From positions 1 through 35,010 of the forward strand of contig JAJZEV010000194.1 in assembly GCA_021805665.1 (NCBI GenBank): a stretch of DNA of 35,010 nt. The letters are read 5' to 3'. Shown in pieces: positions 16,532 through 23,419 of the stretch. The position numbers and the translations under genes are program-made. Positions within the stretch are counted from its first letter, which is position 1. Every line of letters starts with the position of its first letter. Source of the stretch: Pseudomonadota bacterium. Lineage in GTDB: Bacteria > Pseudomonadota > Alphaproteobacteria > Acetobacterales > Acetobacteraceae. Below the pieces are notes generated by a model that worked only from the letters and a program-made list of their open reading frames with translations, was not told where the DNA came from and ran no database searches.

Positions 16532-18031
16532 ATGTTTGATTCAACGGCCTTCGCCGCACACCGCGCCGCCGCCGAAGCTGCCCGCCGGGCTAACGATGCG
16601 ATCCTGATCGCCGAAGCCCGCCGCCGGGTTGCCGCCGGGTTGCCCGCCACCGAACCCGGCCCCGACGATTGCATACAAATCGGCGATTACTTCCTCGACC
16701 GCCGCCAACCGCCCGACGTGGTCGAGATCGTGGCCCAAACGGTTCGCGCCGAAGCCGACTTCCGCCTGACACGCGCGATCCGTGCCGCCCGCCAGCGCAT
16801 CGCCAACGGCACACATTCGCAGGCAACGAAGGATCACATGGCCGCGTATGCCGACGATGGCGACGATGAACCGGATCCGCCCGGCCCGGCCGGGGAGCCG
16901 CGTGTAAACAGGGCGGAGCAACCCGCATACGGACGCAACGCGCAAGGTCAGAACACGCTCAGGGCCGATACGCCGAAGCGATCATCCGCGCTGCGCGTGC
17001 TGACACCCACAGACTGCGCCGCAAGTGTTCCGCGCGGTTACATTGTGAAGGGGCTTATCGCGCCGCGCGATTTATTCTTGATGGTGGCAAAACCCGGCGG
17101 CGGTAAGTCCGCCCTGGCGCCGTCCATCGGCTACGCCATCGCGCAAGGTCAGCCTGTATTCGGGCGTCGGACAAAGCCAGGACTGGTATTGTATGTCCCC
17201 GTCGAAGACCCGCACGGCATGCGTCAGCGTGTTCACGCCCTAAAGCGCGAACGCGGCGACGCGGCGAACTTCCTGATCGTCGAAGGCGTGGCCGACCTGT
17301 TCAGTGCGGCCAGCCCGGACCCGGCGGCGCTGCTGGAACTGGCGACGGACAGGCGCCCGGCGCTGATCGTAATCGACACGATGGCGGCGGCTTGGCGCGG
17401 GTTGGAAGAAAATGAGGGCCGGGACATGGCGCGGGTCATCTCGGTTTGCCGTAGCCTCAATGAGACAGGCACTGCCGTCATGCTGCTTTGCCACCCGAAC
17501 AAGTCCGCCGTGTCCGATGGCATCGCGCGCGGCCATTCCAGCCTTAATGGCGACGCCGACGTAGGGATGGCCCTGGAATGGGCAGCGGACGGCGGCGCCA
17601 TCGGTGTCCGGCTTACCAAGAACCGCAACGGCCCGACCCATGGCGCCGGGATGGCCTTCACCATCCGAGGCGTCCGCGTCGGGACCGATGAAGATGGCGA
17701 CGCCATCTATGCCCCTGTCGCGGACGAAATCGAGGGCACCCTTGCCGCGCATCGCAAAGAGCCGACCGCCAACGAAACCGCGCTGGCCATCCTGACCGGC
17801 CTGATCGCCTCGGAAGGTCAGCCTTTGCCAGATGGCGACGGATACCCGCCGGGCCTCTCTGGCGTCGCCGACACCGCATGGCGGGATGAGTGCGACCGGC
17901 GCCGCCTGTCGATATCCGACGTGGCGGCAAACCGTGGCCGGGCATTTCAGCGGGCGTTTAAGAAGCTGCTCGCCGATAGGGCAGTAGAAGCACGCGATGG
18001 CGTGGTCTGGATACCCCGACCGGACGCCTGA
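16532..18031 (+). CDS. RepA-type RecA-fold ATPase/helicase
   Basis: The 499-residue protein has a RecA-like ATPase core with Walker A AKPGGGKS (residues 186-193), a VPVEDP segment, Walker B ALIVID (277-282) and the motif LLCHPNKS near 318-325. This pattern is typical of AAA_25/RepA-type hexameric helicases of plasmids and phage-like elements. The first 150 residues are Ala/Arg-rich and charged, without a recognised domain; no primase or zinc-ribbon motif is visible. The C-terminal about 70 residues may form a winged helix. The following intergenic region has a dense motif array, which would fit a replication origin. The start has no strong Shine-Dalgarno; an AT-rich operator-like cluster lies just upstream. 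Confidence 0.85.
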   Translation: MFDSTAFAAHRAAAEAARRANDAILIAEARRRVAAGLPATEPGPDDCIQIGDYFLDRRQPPDVVEIVAQTVRAEADFRLTRAIRAARQRIANGTHSQATKDHMAAYADDGDDEPDPPGPAGEPRVNRAEQPAYGRNAQGQNTLRADTPKRSSALRVLTPTDCAASVPRGYIVKGLIAPRDLFLMVAKPGGGKSALAPSIGYAIAQGQPVFGRRTKPGLVLYVPVEDPHGMRQRVHALKRERGDAANFLIVEGVADLFSAASPDPAALLELATDRRPALIVIDTMAAAWRGLEENEGRDMARVISVCRSLNETGTAVMLLCHPNKSAVSDGIARGHSSLNGDADVGMALEWAADGGAIGVRLTKNRNGPTHGAGMAFTIRGVRVGTDEDGDAIYAPVADEIEGTLAAHRKEPTANETALAILTGLIASEGQPLPDGDGYPPGLSGVADTAWRDECDRRRLSISDVAANRGRAFQRAFKKLLADRAVEARDGVVWIPRPDA

Positions 18032-18039
18032 TCGTAACG

Positions 18040-18196
18040 CGGACAAAACATCGGACAAGCCGGACAGACTTCAATTTCTGTCCGATTTGGCACCCCGATT
18101 GGTCGGACAGACAAGCCCCCCCCTTTAGGGGGCTGTCTTGTCCGTCCGATGCCCCGGACAGACAGGTGGACAAAAGGCTGTCCGACCGCTGTCCGA
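18040..18196. repeat. Array 1 of TGTCCG/CGGACA motifs
   Basis: Nine exact copies of the hexamer occur within 157 bases. CGGACA is at 18040, 18052, 18061, 18104 and 18155; TGTCCG is at 18079, 18139, 18179 and 18190. A near copy (TGGACA) is at 18167. Two inward-facing pairs form dyads: 18079-18109 (TGTCCGA ... TCGGACA, 31 bp) and 18139-18160 (22 bp). The same motif recurs upstream of the resolvase (20018-20140). Possible roles are iterons for the RepA-like protein or resolvase binding sites. Confidence 0.75.
18114..18134 (+). terminator. Hairpin inside array 1, possible helicase terminator
   Basis: AGCCCCC (18114-18120) and GGGGGCT (18128-18134) form a 7-bp GC stem with a 7-base loop about 80 bases after the helicase stop. 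No proper T-run follows, so it may instead be part of the array's secondary structure. Confidence 0.4.
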
Positions 18197-18230
18197 AACC
18201 AGCCACGAACCACCCAAAGGAGCAGCATAC

Positions 18231-18446
18231 ATGAGTAACCAGAAGGACGGCGGGAAACATCCGTCCGAAATGAGCGACCCCGAATTGAAACTCGCGATGG
18301 CCAATCGGCCTTGGCGCAACAACCAGCCACCACCGGCATCCGCAAAGATCGCGATGGGCATGACCGATGCAGAGTTTGCAATCGCCCTCAAGAACAAGGC
18401 TTGGCGAATTGTAAGAAACAAGCCGACCATCTCCAACAATCATTAA
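18231..18446 (+). CDS. Hypothetical 71-residue protein made of two tandem motif copies
   Basis: An unrecognised small soluble protein. It contains two related segments: MSDPELKLAMANRPWR (residues 14-29) and MTDAEFAIALKNKAWR (residues 44-59), sharing M, D, E, A, N, W and R at seven of sixteen positions plus several conservative changes. A proline-rich linker separates them. The ATG has a strong AAAGGAG ribosome site 9-10 bases upstream. The gene begins 35 bases after motif array 1 and is followed after 17 bases by the coiled-coil gene, so it likely heads the small-gene operon. The repeated D-E...N..WR pattern may be a short binding module. Confidence 0.65.
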   Translation: MSNQKDGGKHPSEMSDPELKLAMANRPWRNNQPPPASAKIAMGMTDAEFAIALKNKAWRIVRNKPTISNNH

Positions 18447-18463
18447 ACACAGGACAAACATAC

Positions 18464-19138
18464 ATGACCGACAACATTCTGACGATTGAAGTTGCTACCG
18501 AGAATTACAGCGCCGCACTGTCCCGCCTTCGCGAACTCGACGGCGCCGTGTTCGATGCCCAGCGGGCCAAGGCCGATGCCGAACGCGAGGCCACGGCGAT
18601 CCTCACCCGCGCGGCGGCTGGTGGCACCCTCAGCGCCGCCGACGTGCTGGCCGCGCGCAATGCAGCGTCAGCGGCCGGGCGCGGCTGGGAAGTCGCCACC
18701 GCCGTCCGGCAGGCCGGGCAGGGCGCCGTGGATCGCGCCGAAGTCGCGCTGTTCGCCGCGAAGGCCAGCGCGGCGCACACAGAACTGGCAGCGCTGCGTG
18801 GCCAAGCCGCAAGCGACGCCAGGGCGGTCGATGCCGCGATCCAGGCCGCGCGTGAGGCGTTGGACCTGCTGGCTGCGACCGGGCGGCGGCTTGGCGAATT
18901 GCGATCCCGCGTTCTCGGCGAGATGGACGCGCTTCGCGTTGCAACCGCGACGAACAGCGTTCTGAAGTCGCAACATTCCAGCGTGCATCCAAAATTCCCG
19001 TCGCCGGACGCCATCGTCGGCCATTCATACGATAGTCTGAGCATCGAACTCCGGCGCCCGGCGACGATGGCGCTCACCGGCACCGAGGACACACGTATTC
19101 ACCGAAGCGTGGTTAGCTGGCTGGGCCTCGACCGATGA
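18464..19138 (+). CDS. Hypothetical alanine-rich, mostly helical protein
   Basis: A 224-residue protein I do not recognise. Residues about 10-165 are rich in Ala, Arg, Glu and Leu with heptad-like spacing, suggesting long helices or a coiled coil; no membrane segment or signal peptide is seen. The C-terminal about 60 residues are different (HPKFPSPDAIVGHSYDSLS). The ATG at 18464 is chosen because an upstream frame would overlap the previous gene. The stop overlaps the next start (ATGA). A structural, scaffold-like or regulatory role is possible but not supported by any motif. Confidence 0.65.
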   Translation: MTDNILTIEVATENYSAALSRLRELDGAVFDAQRAKADAEREATAILTRAAAGGTLSAADVLAARNAASAAGRGWEVATAVRQAGQGAVDRAEVALFAAKASAAHTELAALRGQAASDARAVDAAIQAAREALDLLAATGRRLGELRSRVLGEMDALRVATATNSVLKSQHSSVHPKFPSPDAIVGHSYDSLSIELRRPATMALTGTEDTRIHRSVVSWLGLDR

Positions 19139-19362
19139 TCGACTACAATGGTCTGTATCTCCGGAACGTGGCGACCGTCCGCGCTTACAATCGCTCACCA
19201 CGCACAATTCCGACCGTCAAAAAACCATTCGGTTGGGATGCGGAGCCGAAGCCTCCACGGCGAAGCCCCGCCGATGCCAGGGCGCCGCGAGCGGGTGCTG
19301 ACGTGGCTTCGGAAGGGGCAGGCAGTGCAAGCCCCTGGCACCCGTCGGGAGGCGTCGCATGA
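19135..19362 (+). CDS. Hypothetical small basic protein
   Basis: A 75-residue protein of unknown function, starting MIDYNGLYLRNVATVRAYNR and becoming rich in Pro, Ala, Arg and Gly, so largely disordered. Support for it being real is the four-base overlap (ATGA) with the previous gene and the same overlap with the next one. Without these overlaps it would not stand out. Confidence 0.5.
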   Translation: MIDYNGLYLRNVATVRAYNRSPRTIPTVKKPFGWDAEPKPPRRSPADARAPRAGADVASEGAGSASPWHPSGGVA

Positions 19363-19628
19363 GTGTGTCGTATCGTATGCTTGACCTGACGGTTGGGGAG
19401 GGCGGGGCTTCGGCGCCGTTCGACCCTGACGACTTGCAAGATGAAACCGACTTGGCGCTTGGGCGGATCGCCGGGCGGCTTGCGGCGGCTCATGCCCGGC
19501 GGACGCGGGTGGATCGGCTGGCATCGTGGCGGGCGGCGGATCGTCCGGCATCGGTCGGGAGGGTGTCGGGCGGGAGGGTTGGCGTGGCTTCGGTCGGATC
19601 GTCCGGCGCCCGCCGATCAAGCATATAA
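19359..19628 (+). CDS. Hypothetical small protein
   Basis: An 89-residue protein of unknown function. The N-terminal part (MSVSYRMLDLTVGEGG, then an acidic DPDDLQDETD segment and a helix LALGRIAGRLAAAHARR) looks like real protein, while the C-terminal 35 residues are low-complexity Gly/Ser/Arg/Val. The ATG overlaps the stop of the preceding gene (ATGA), making the third link of a coupled chain (18464, 19135, 19359). Confidence 0.5.
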   Translation: MSVSYRMLDLTVGEGGASAPFDPDDLQDETDLALGRIAGRLAAAHARRTRVDRLASWRAADRPASVGRVSGGRVGVASVGSSGARRSSI

Positions 19629-19643
19629 TCAAAATTTGGACGG

Positions 19644-20006
19644 ATGACTAAAATGGAACCAATAGTCCCAAAAAGGAGAGGCGGTCGCAAAATCGGCCAA
19701 ACCAATCTCGCCACGCGAGAAAAGGCCAGATTAAGTGCTGCTGTCGCACGGGCGTTGACGGATCGCGCTTTATGTGAAGATATCTCAAAATTGAGCGCGG
19801 CGGACGTTCTGCGAAACATCATGCATATGTGTTACCAGTCGGGCGACTACGCCGGGGCGCGCGTGGCGGCGGCTGAATTGATCCCTTACACGCATGCGCG
19901 TGTCACGCCAACATCGGCGCCAGTGGCATTGCCGGATGACCTTCTGCCCGACCAAGACGCGGAACCGGACGAACCCGGCCCGCCGGGTGGTTGCATCGAA
20001 GCGTAG
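19644..20006 (+). CDS. Hypothetical protein with weak resemblance to phage small-terminase-like proteins
   Basis: A 120-residue protein. Its layout, a basic N-terminus PKRRGGRKIGQTNLATREKAR, then helices around SAADVLRNIMHMCYQSGDY, then ARVAAAELIPYTHARV and an acidic Pro-rich tail, resembles small phage proteins often annotated as terminase small subunit-like. In those, the IM...A...AAPYVHAR pattern is common. I cannot confirm the family by eye. An alternative start is the ATG at 19653. It is the last gene before motif array 2 and the resolvase. Confidence 0.55.
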   Translation: MTKMEPIVPKRRGGRKIGQTNLATREKARLSAAVARALTDRALCEDISKLSAADVLRNIMHMCYQSGDYAGARVAAAELIPYTHARVTPTSAPVALPDDLLPDQDAEPDEPGPPGGCIEA

Positions 20007-20017
20007 CCGTCCGGTCC

Positions 20018-20140
20018 TGTCCGATGCCGTTCCACCCTGTCCGAAAACGAACGATTGCGGACAGGGTGCGGCGGCATGTCCAAAAACTAGCTTGACGGAC
20101 TTTCGGACATGGTTCTATATCCGGACACCGATTACGGACA
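20018..20140. promoter_or_regulatory. Array 2 of TGTCCG/CGGACA motifs upstream of the resolvase (res-like site)
   Basis: TGTCCG is at 20018 and 20038; CGGACA is at 20058, 20104, 20122 and 20135; near copies are TGTCCA at 20077 and CGGACT at 20096. An exact 11-bp dyad, CACCCTGTCCG / CGGACAGGGTG, spans 20033-20068. The known Tn3/gamma-delta resolvase half-site begins TGTCYGA, and res sites lie directly upstream of the resolvase gene with subsites I, II and III. Here 20038-20063 (26 bp), 20077-20109 (33 bp) and 20122-20140 could be those subsites. That assignment is inference. Confidence 0.65.
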
Positions 20141-20152
20141 GGAACCACCCAG

Positions 20153-20734
20153 ATGGCCCGCACCTTCGCTTACCTTCGCGTCTCGACCAACGATCAGACC
20201 ACCGCGAACCAAATGCAGGAGATCGAAGCCGCCGGGTTCGCGGTGGACCCGCGCCGGGTGGTGACAGAGACGGTGTCCGGCAGTTCCGCGATTGAGCAAC
20301 GGCCTGGCTTCATGCGGTTGCTGGACCGGTTAGAAGCTGGCGATGTGTTGGTGGTTTCACGGATGGACCGGCTCGGGCGCAACACGATTGACGTGGTGGC
20401 GTCGGTGGACCGGCTGGCCGCGATGGGCGTGCGGGTGCATTGCTTGGCGCTTGGTGGTGCCGACCTGACAAGCCCTGCCGGGCGGATGGTAATGACCGTC
20501 CTGGCGGCTACGGCGCAGTTTGAACGCGATTTGTTGATTGAGCGCACCCAAGCGGGTCTGGCGCGTGCGAAGTCCGAGGGTGCGACGTTCGGGCGCCCTG
20601 CCACTCTGGACGATGCCACGCGCGATGCCGTGCTTGCCGGGCTGGCATCGGGCGCAAGCGTGTCCGCACTGGCCAAGCAGCACGGCACAAGCCGCCAGAC
20701 CATCATGCGCGCTCGCGACGCGGTAACGGCTTGA
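20153..20734 (+). CDS. Serine resolvase, Tn3/ParA-like
   Basis: The 193-residue protein is a small resolvase. The catalytic domain starts MARTFAYLRVSTNDQTTANQ with nucleophile Ser11, continues with VVSRMDRLGRN and the dimer helix FERDLLIERTQAGLARAKSEG, and the C-terminus has a Hin-type helix-turn-helix (ASVSALAKQHGTSRQTIMRA). The length is right for a complete Tn3-type resolvase. The ATG has AGGAA about 10 bases upstream. It sits 12 bases after a motif array that looks like its res site, so it likely resolves multimers or rearranges DNA between two such sites. No Tn3 transposase is present. Confidence 0.92.
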   Translation: MARTFAYLRVSTNDQTTANQMQEIEAAGFAVDPRRVVTETVSGSSAIEQRPGFMRLLDRLEAGDVLVVSRMDRLGRNTIDVVASVDRLAAMGVRVHCLALGGADLTSPAGRMVMTVLAATAQFERDLLIERTQAGLARAKSEGATFGRPATLDDATRDAVLAGLASGASVSALAKQHGTSRQTIMRARDAVTA

Positions 20735-20948
20735 TCCGACGCCGGGCTGGCCCCTGGCATCGCCGGGGCTGGGTTCGGCATCGCCCGCCCCGCGCCGCGG
20801 CAAACCTGTCTCAACTGTCTGTTTATTGAGATAGACCAATCCCATGCCATGAGACGTGACCGGGGGGGGCGGCTGGCATCGGCGGGCGGCTGGCATCGGC
20901 GGGGCCACGGCTGGCCATGGCACGGCATCGCCCGGCGCCTGATCGGCG
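20735..20948. repeat. GC-rich tail between the resolvase gene and the right att site
   Basis: The tail starts with CGCCGGGCTGgCCCCTGGCA and contains two copies of GGCTGGCATCGGCGGG (20871-20886 and 20888-20903). The matching tail of the left remnant starts CGCCGGGCTGaCCCCTGGCA at 13469 and has one copy of CTGGCATCGGCGGG (13483-13496). A short AT-rich island (about 20808-20850) holds TCTCAA...TTGAGA. No gene is seen. Confidence 0.6.
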
Positions 20949-20949
20949 C

Positions 20950-20971
20950 TGCTACCTATGTGCTACCTAGG
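20950..20971 (+). repeat. Two 11-bp tandem repeats beside the right att repeat (putative arm-type sites)
   Basis: TGCTACCTATG (20950-20960) and TGCTACCTAGG (20961-20971) are direct tandem copies. They share the TGCTACCTA core with the three copies before the integrase gene, so both ends of the element carry the same putative integrase arm sites. Confidence 0.65.
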
Positions 20972-20980
20972 GCATTTTGG

Positions 20981-21065
20981 CCGGGTCGGAAAAGTCTGCT
21001 AACCCCTTGATTCGGATGGTGGGCGCGACAGGGATTGAACCTGTGACCCCCGCCGTGTGAAGGCG
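20981..21065. repeat. Right attachment-site repeat (attR), 85 bp, inside the intact tRNA-Val
   Basis: Identical to 13590-13674. It covers 36 bases downstream of the tRNA and the 3' part of the tRNA up to the anticodon stem. Crossover must have occurred somewhere in these 85 bases; the exact position is not visible. Confidence 0.9.
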
Positions 21066-21091
21066 ATGCTCTACCGCTGAGCTACGCGCCC
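21017..21091 (-). tRNA. tRNA-Val (anticodon CAC)
   Basis: On the minus strand the sequence folds as a complete tRNA. The 7-bp acceptor stem is GGGCGCG/CGCGCCC and the D arm contains AGCTCAGCGGTAGAGC. The anticodon stem TCGCC/GGCGG has loop TTCACAC, giving anticodon CAC (valine GTG codons). The T arm contains GGTTCAATCCC, and CCA is encoded. The 3' half is the integration site of the element to its left; because the 85-bp repeat restores it, the tRNA stays intact. Confidence 0.95.
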
Positions 21092-21283
21092 ATCCGACGA
21101 CACGAAGGGGCGCTTGGCCCCGACATCGCGAAGGCGCGCTAACTAGCTTCTCCCGCGGCCGGTGGCAAGACTGGAAATGTACCAAAATCGCGCGCACACC
21201 GCCGCCACAACGACCGCCGCCGAATTTCCCGTTGGGTTCGGCCCGTCCCACAAAGCACCCTGCACCCGGGGAGATTTCCGATC

Positions 21284-22324
21284 ATGCCGCAAACCGACCG
21301 CATTACCATCCGCCAACCCGACGACTGGCATGTGCATCTGCGCGACGGCGCCATGCTGCGCGCCGTTCTGCCCTGGACCGCCGCCCAGTTCGCCCGCGCG
21401 ATCATCATGCCGAATCTGACACCGCCGGTGACCACGGCCGCCGACGCAGCCGCCTATCGGGGGCGTATCCTCGCCGCCCGGCCGCCGGGTTCGACATTCC
21501 AGCCGCTGATGACTTGTTACCTGACCGACTCCACCGACCCCGATGAGGTGGAACGCGGCCACACGCAGGGCGTTTGGGTCGCGGCCAAACTCTACCCGGC
21601 CGGCGCCACCACCAACGCCCATCATGGCGTCACCGACCTGAACCGCATCCGCACGGTGCTGGAACGCATGCAGCGAATCGGCATGCCGCTTTTAGTCCAC
21701 GGCGAAACCACCGACCCCGAGGTCGATATCTTCGACCGCGAGGCGGTGTTCGTGGACCAGATCCTGCCGCCGTTGCTGCGGGCGCATCCCGGCCTGAAAG
21801 TGGTTCTGGAACACGTCACCACCATCGAAGCCGTCGAGTTCGTGCGCGCCCACGCACCCAACTTGGCCGCCACCATCACCCCGCATCATCTGCTGATCAA
21901 CCGCACCTCGCTTTTCCAGGGCGGCATCCGGCCGCATCTGTATTGCCTGCCGATCGCCAAGCGGGAACGCCATCGCCTGGCGCTGCGCAAGGCCGCGACC
22001 GGCGGCGAAGCCTGCTTCTTCCTCGGCACCGACACCGCCCCGCACCCCGTTGGCGCCAAGGAGGCCGCCTGCGGCTGCGCCGGCTGCTTCGTCGGCCCCA
22101 CGGCGCTGCAGTGCTACACCCAGGTGTTCGACGAAGAAGGCGCGCTCGACCGGCTGGAGGGTTTTGCCTCCCGCAACGGGCCAGCCTTCTATGGCCTGCC
22201 GGTCAACGACGGCTCGATCACCCTGCGGCGCGGCAGCACGCCCATGCCGAACGCCATCGCGGTTGGCGACGACCGGGTGACGGTGTTCCGGGGCGGCGCA
22301 GAGACGTCCTGGTCGATCGCCTGA
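21284..22324 (+). CDS. pyrC: Dihydroorotase, class II
   Basis: This enzyme catalyses the reversible cyclisation of carbamoyl aspartate to dihydroorotate in pyrimidine synthesis. The 346-residue protein has the metal-binding HVH (His16, His18) in [10 protein letters not shown], the carboxylated lysine segment [12 protein letters not shown], the metal His in LLVHGET and LEHVTT, and the catalytic Asp in GTDTAPHP. These identify the short class II enzyme of proteobacteria. The ATG at 21284 follows GGGGAG. It is the first chromosomal gene after the tRNA and mobile element. Confidence 0.96.
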   Translation: MPQTDRITIRQPDDWHVHLRDGAMLRAVLPWTAAQFARAIIMPNLTPPVTTAADAAAYRGRILAARPPGSTFQPLMTCYLTDSTDPDEVERGHTQGVWVAAKLYPAGATTNAHHGVTDLNRIRTVLERMQRIGMPLLVHGETTDPEVDIFDREAVFVDQILPPLLRAHPGLKVVLEHVTTIEAVEFVRAHAPNLAATITPHHLLINRTSLFQGGIRPHLYCLPIAKRERHRLALRKAATGGEACFFLGTDTAPHPVGAKEAACGCAGCFVGPTALQCYTQVFDEEGALDRLEGFASRNGPAFYGLPVNDGSITLRRGSTPMPNAIAVGDDRVTVFRGGAETSWSIA

Positions 22325-22833
22325 ACTCCAACGACGTGACGCCGGTTCGGAACACGATCTTCCGGACGAGGCGGCGGCGGTCGGAACCGGCATCGATCTG
22401 CCTGACGCAACTCTGGCGGTCCGAGAACCGGCTCAGGCGTCCCGATCGCACTTGGCAGCTGCCTCGAACCCGGTCTTCGCCGTGGGCGCCTTCCAACCGA
22501 CCGAGCAGCGGGCCTCGGGAGGCTGGGGAGCCTGCCGTTCAGGCCGGATCGTCGATCGTGCCGAAAACGGTCGATCCCGCGACCGAACAAGACCGCGACG
22601 AAGTGCTCGGAGAGCGGCGATGGTTTCGGGGCAAACCAGCAACAGACCGCACGGGACCGCCAAGGGTGCCGCACCACTGGTCCACGCGCTTCCAAGCGAA
22701 ATGAAGACAGCACGAGCAGCCGCGCTGGCCGTCCCGGGGACGATCCCCTGCCGGCGAGCGATCCGTTGCCCTCCCGCGGCACAGGCCTAGAAATTGGGAG
22801 GGCAACCCGCGGGCGGTCCAGGATCTGCCGGTA
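22325..22833. other. Intergenic region without a recognised gene
   Basis: About 0.5 kb between pyrC and sufE, whose 3' ends face each other. Open frames here on both strands are low-complexity products of high GC and match no family I know. I see no clear hairpin followed by T-run and no RNA gene. Confidence 0.5.
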
Positions 22834-23277
22834 TTAGGCCGGCTGCATGGCCGCGACTTCGCGCACCTTGCGGGCCATCGCCGCGATGCCGTTGCCGCGG
22901 TTGGTCGATAGCGCCTCCAGCAGTCCCAGGTCCTTCAGGAACACCGGGTCCGTCGCCAGTATCTCGGCCGGCGGACGGCCGGAATAGACCCGCAGCAGCA
23001 GCGCCACCAGGCCCGCGACAATGGCCGCGTCCGACGCCCCGGCGAAATACAAATTGCCGTCGCGCAGCACGGCCTCCATCCAGACCCGGCTCTGACAGCC
23101 GGGAACCCGGTGCGAGTCGTTCGCCCATTCGTCAGGAAAAGGCGGCAGTTTGCGGCCCATGCCGATGATGAACTCGTAGCGTTCCATCCAATCGTCGAAC
23201 AGCGACAAATCGTCCGCGACCGCTGCGATCGCCGCGGCGGCGGTGGGTTCTTCGGGGCGGACGAATGGATCTGTCAT
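22834..23277 (-). CDS. sufE: SufE family Fe-S cluster assembly protein
   Basis: SufE accepts persulfide sulfur from the cysteine desulfurase SufS and passes it to the Suf scaffold. The 147-residue product shows the family order DDWMERYEFIIGMGRKLPP, then HRVPGCQSRVWM with acceptor Cys61, and a C-terminal RGNGIAAMARKVRE helix. I chose the ATG at 23277, which gives the usual length; a longer frame upstream has no family similarity. No other suf genes are adjacent. Confidence 0.93.
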   Translation of the reverse strand: MTDPFVRPEEPTAAAAIAAVADDLSLFDDWMERYEFIIGMGRKLPPFPDEWANDSHRVPGCQSRVWMEAVLRDGNLYFAGASDAAIVAGLVALLLRVYSGRPPAEILATDPVFLKDLGLLEALSTNRGNGIAAMARKVREVAAMQPA

Positions 23278-23419
23278 AAGCGGGATGTGCGGGCACACAG
23301 CAAGGGCGTCAAGCCGCAACAATGCCGGGCGGTTGCGCAAAGCCGCCTTGTCGTTATGACGGCACCCGGAACGGGTTCCTCGGGACCTCGTTCGGCCGCG
23401 ATCGAGGACCCTGCGACCG

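Larger units (their letters stand above)
13590..21065 (+). mobile_element. Complete integrative element at tRNA-Val(CAC), 7,391-bp unit
   Basis: The element lies between two perfect 85-bp direct repeats that include the 3' half of tRNA-Val. The intact tRNA is at the right end and the fragment at the left. The first gene inside the left end is a tyrosine integrase reading inward; the last before the right end is a serine resolvase. Between them are an AlpA-like gene, a RepA-type helicase, small unknown genes and two motif arrays. No capsid, tail, portal, conjugation or relaxase gene is recognised. It could be a plasmid-like integrative element or a phage satellite; the sequence alone does not decide. 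Confidence 0.85.

Noticed and set aside
18040..18196. CRISPR-like repeat array
   Set aside because: The repeated unit is only six to seven bases, in both orientations and with irregular spacing; there are no spacers or cas genes.
20153..20734. Tn3-family transposon marked by the resolvase
   Set aside because: There is no transposase and no 38-bp Tn3-type terminal repeats; the resolvase belongs to the tRNA-integrated element.
22433..22663. Small minus-strand gene between pyrC and sufE
   Set aside because: The ending KAPTAKTGFEAAAKC looked protein-like, but there is no recognisable family, no clear ribosome site and low-complexity composition.
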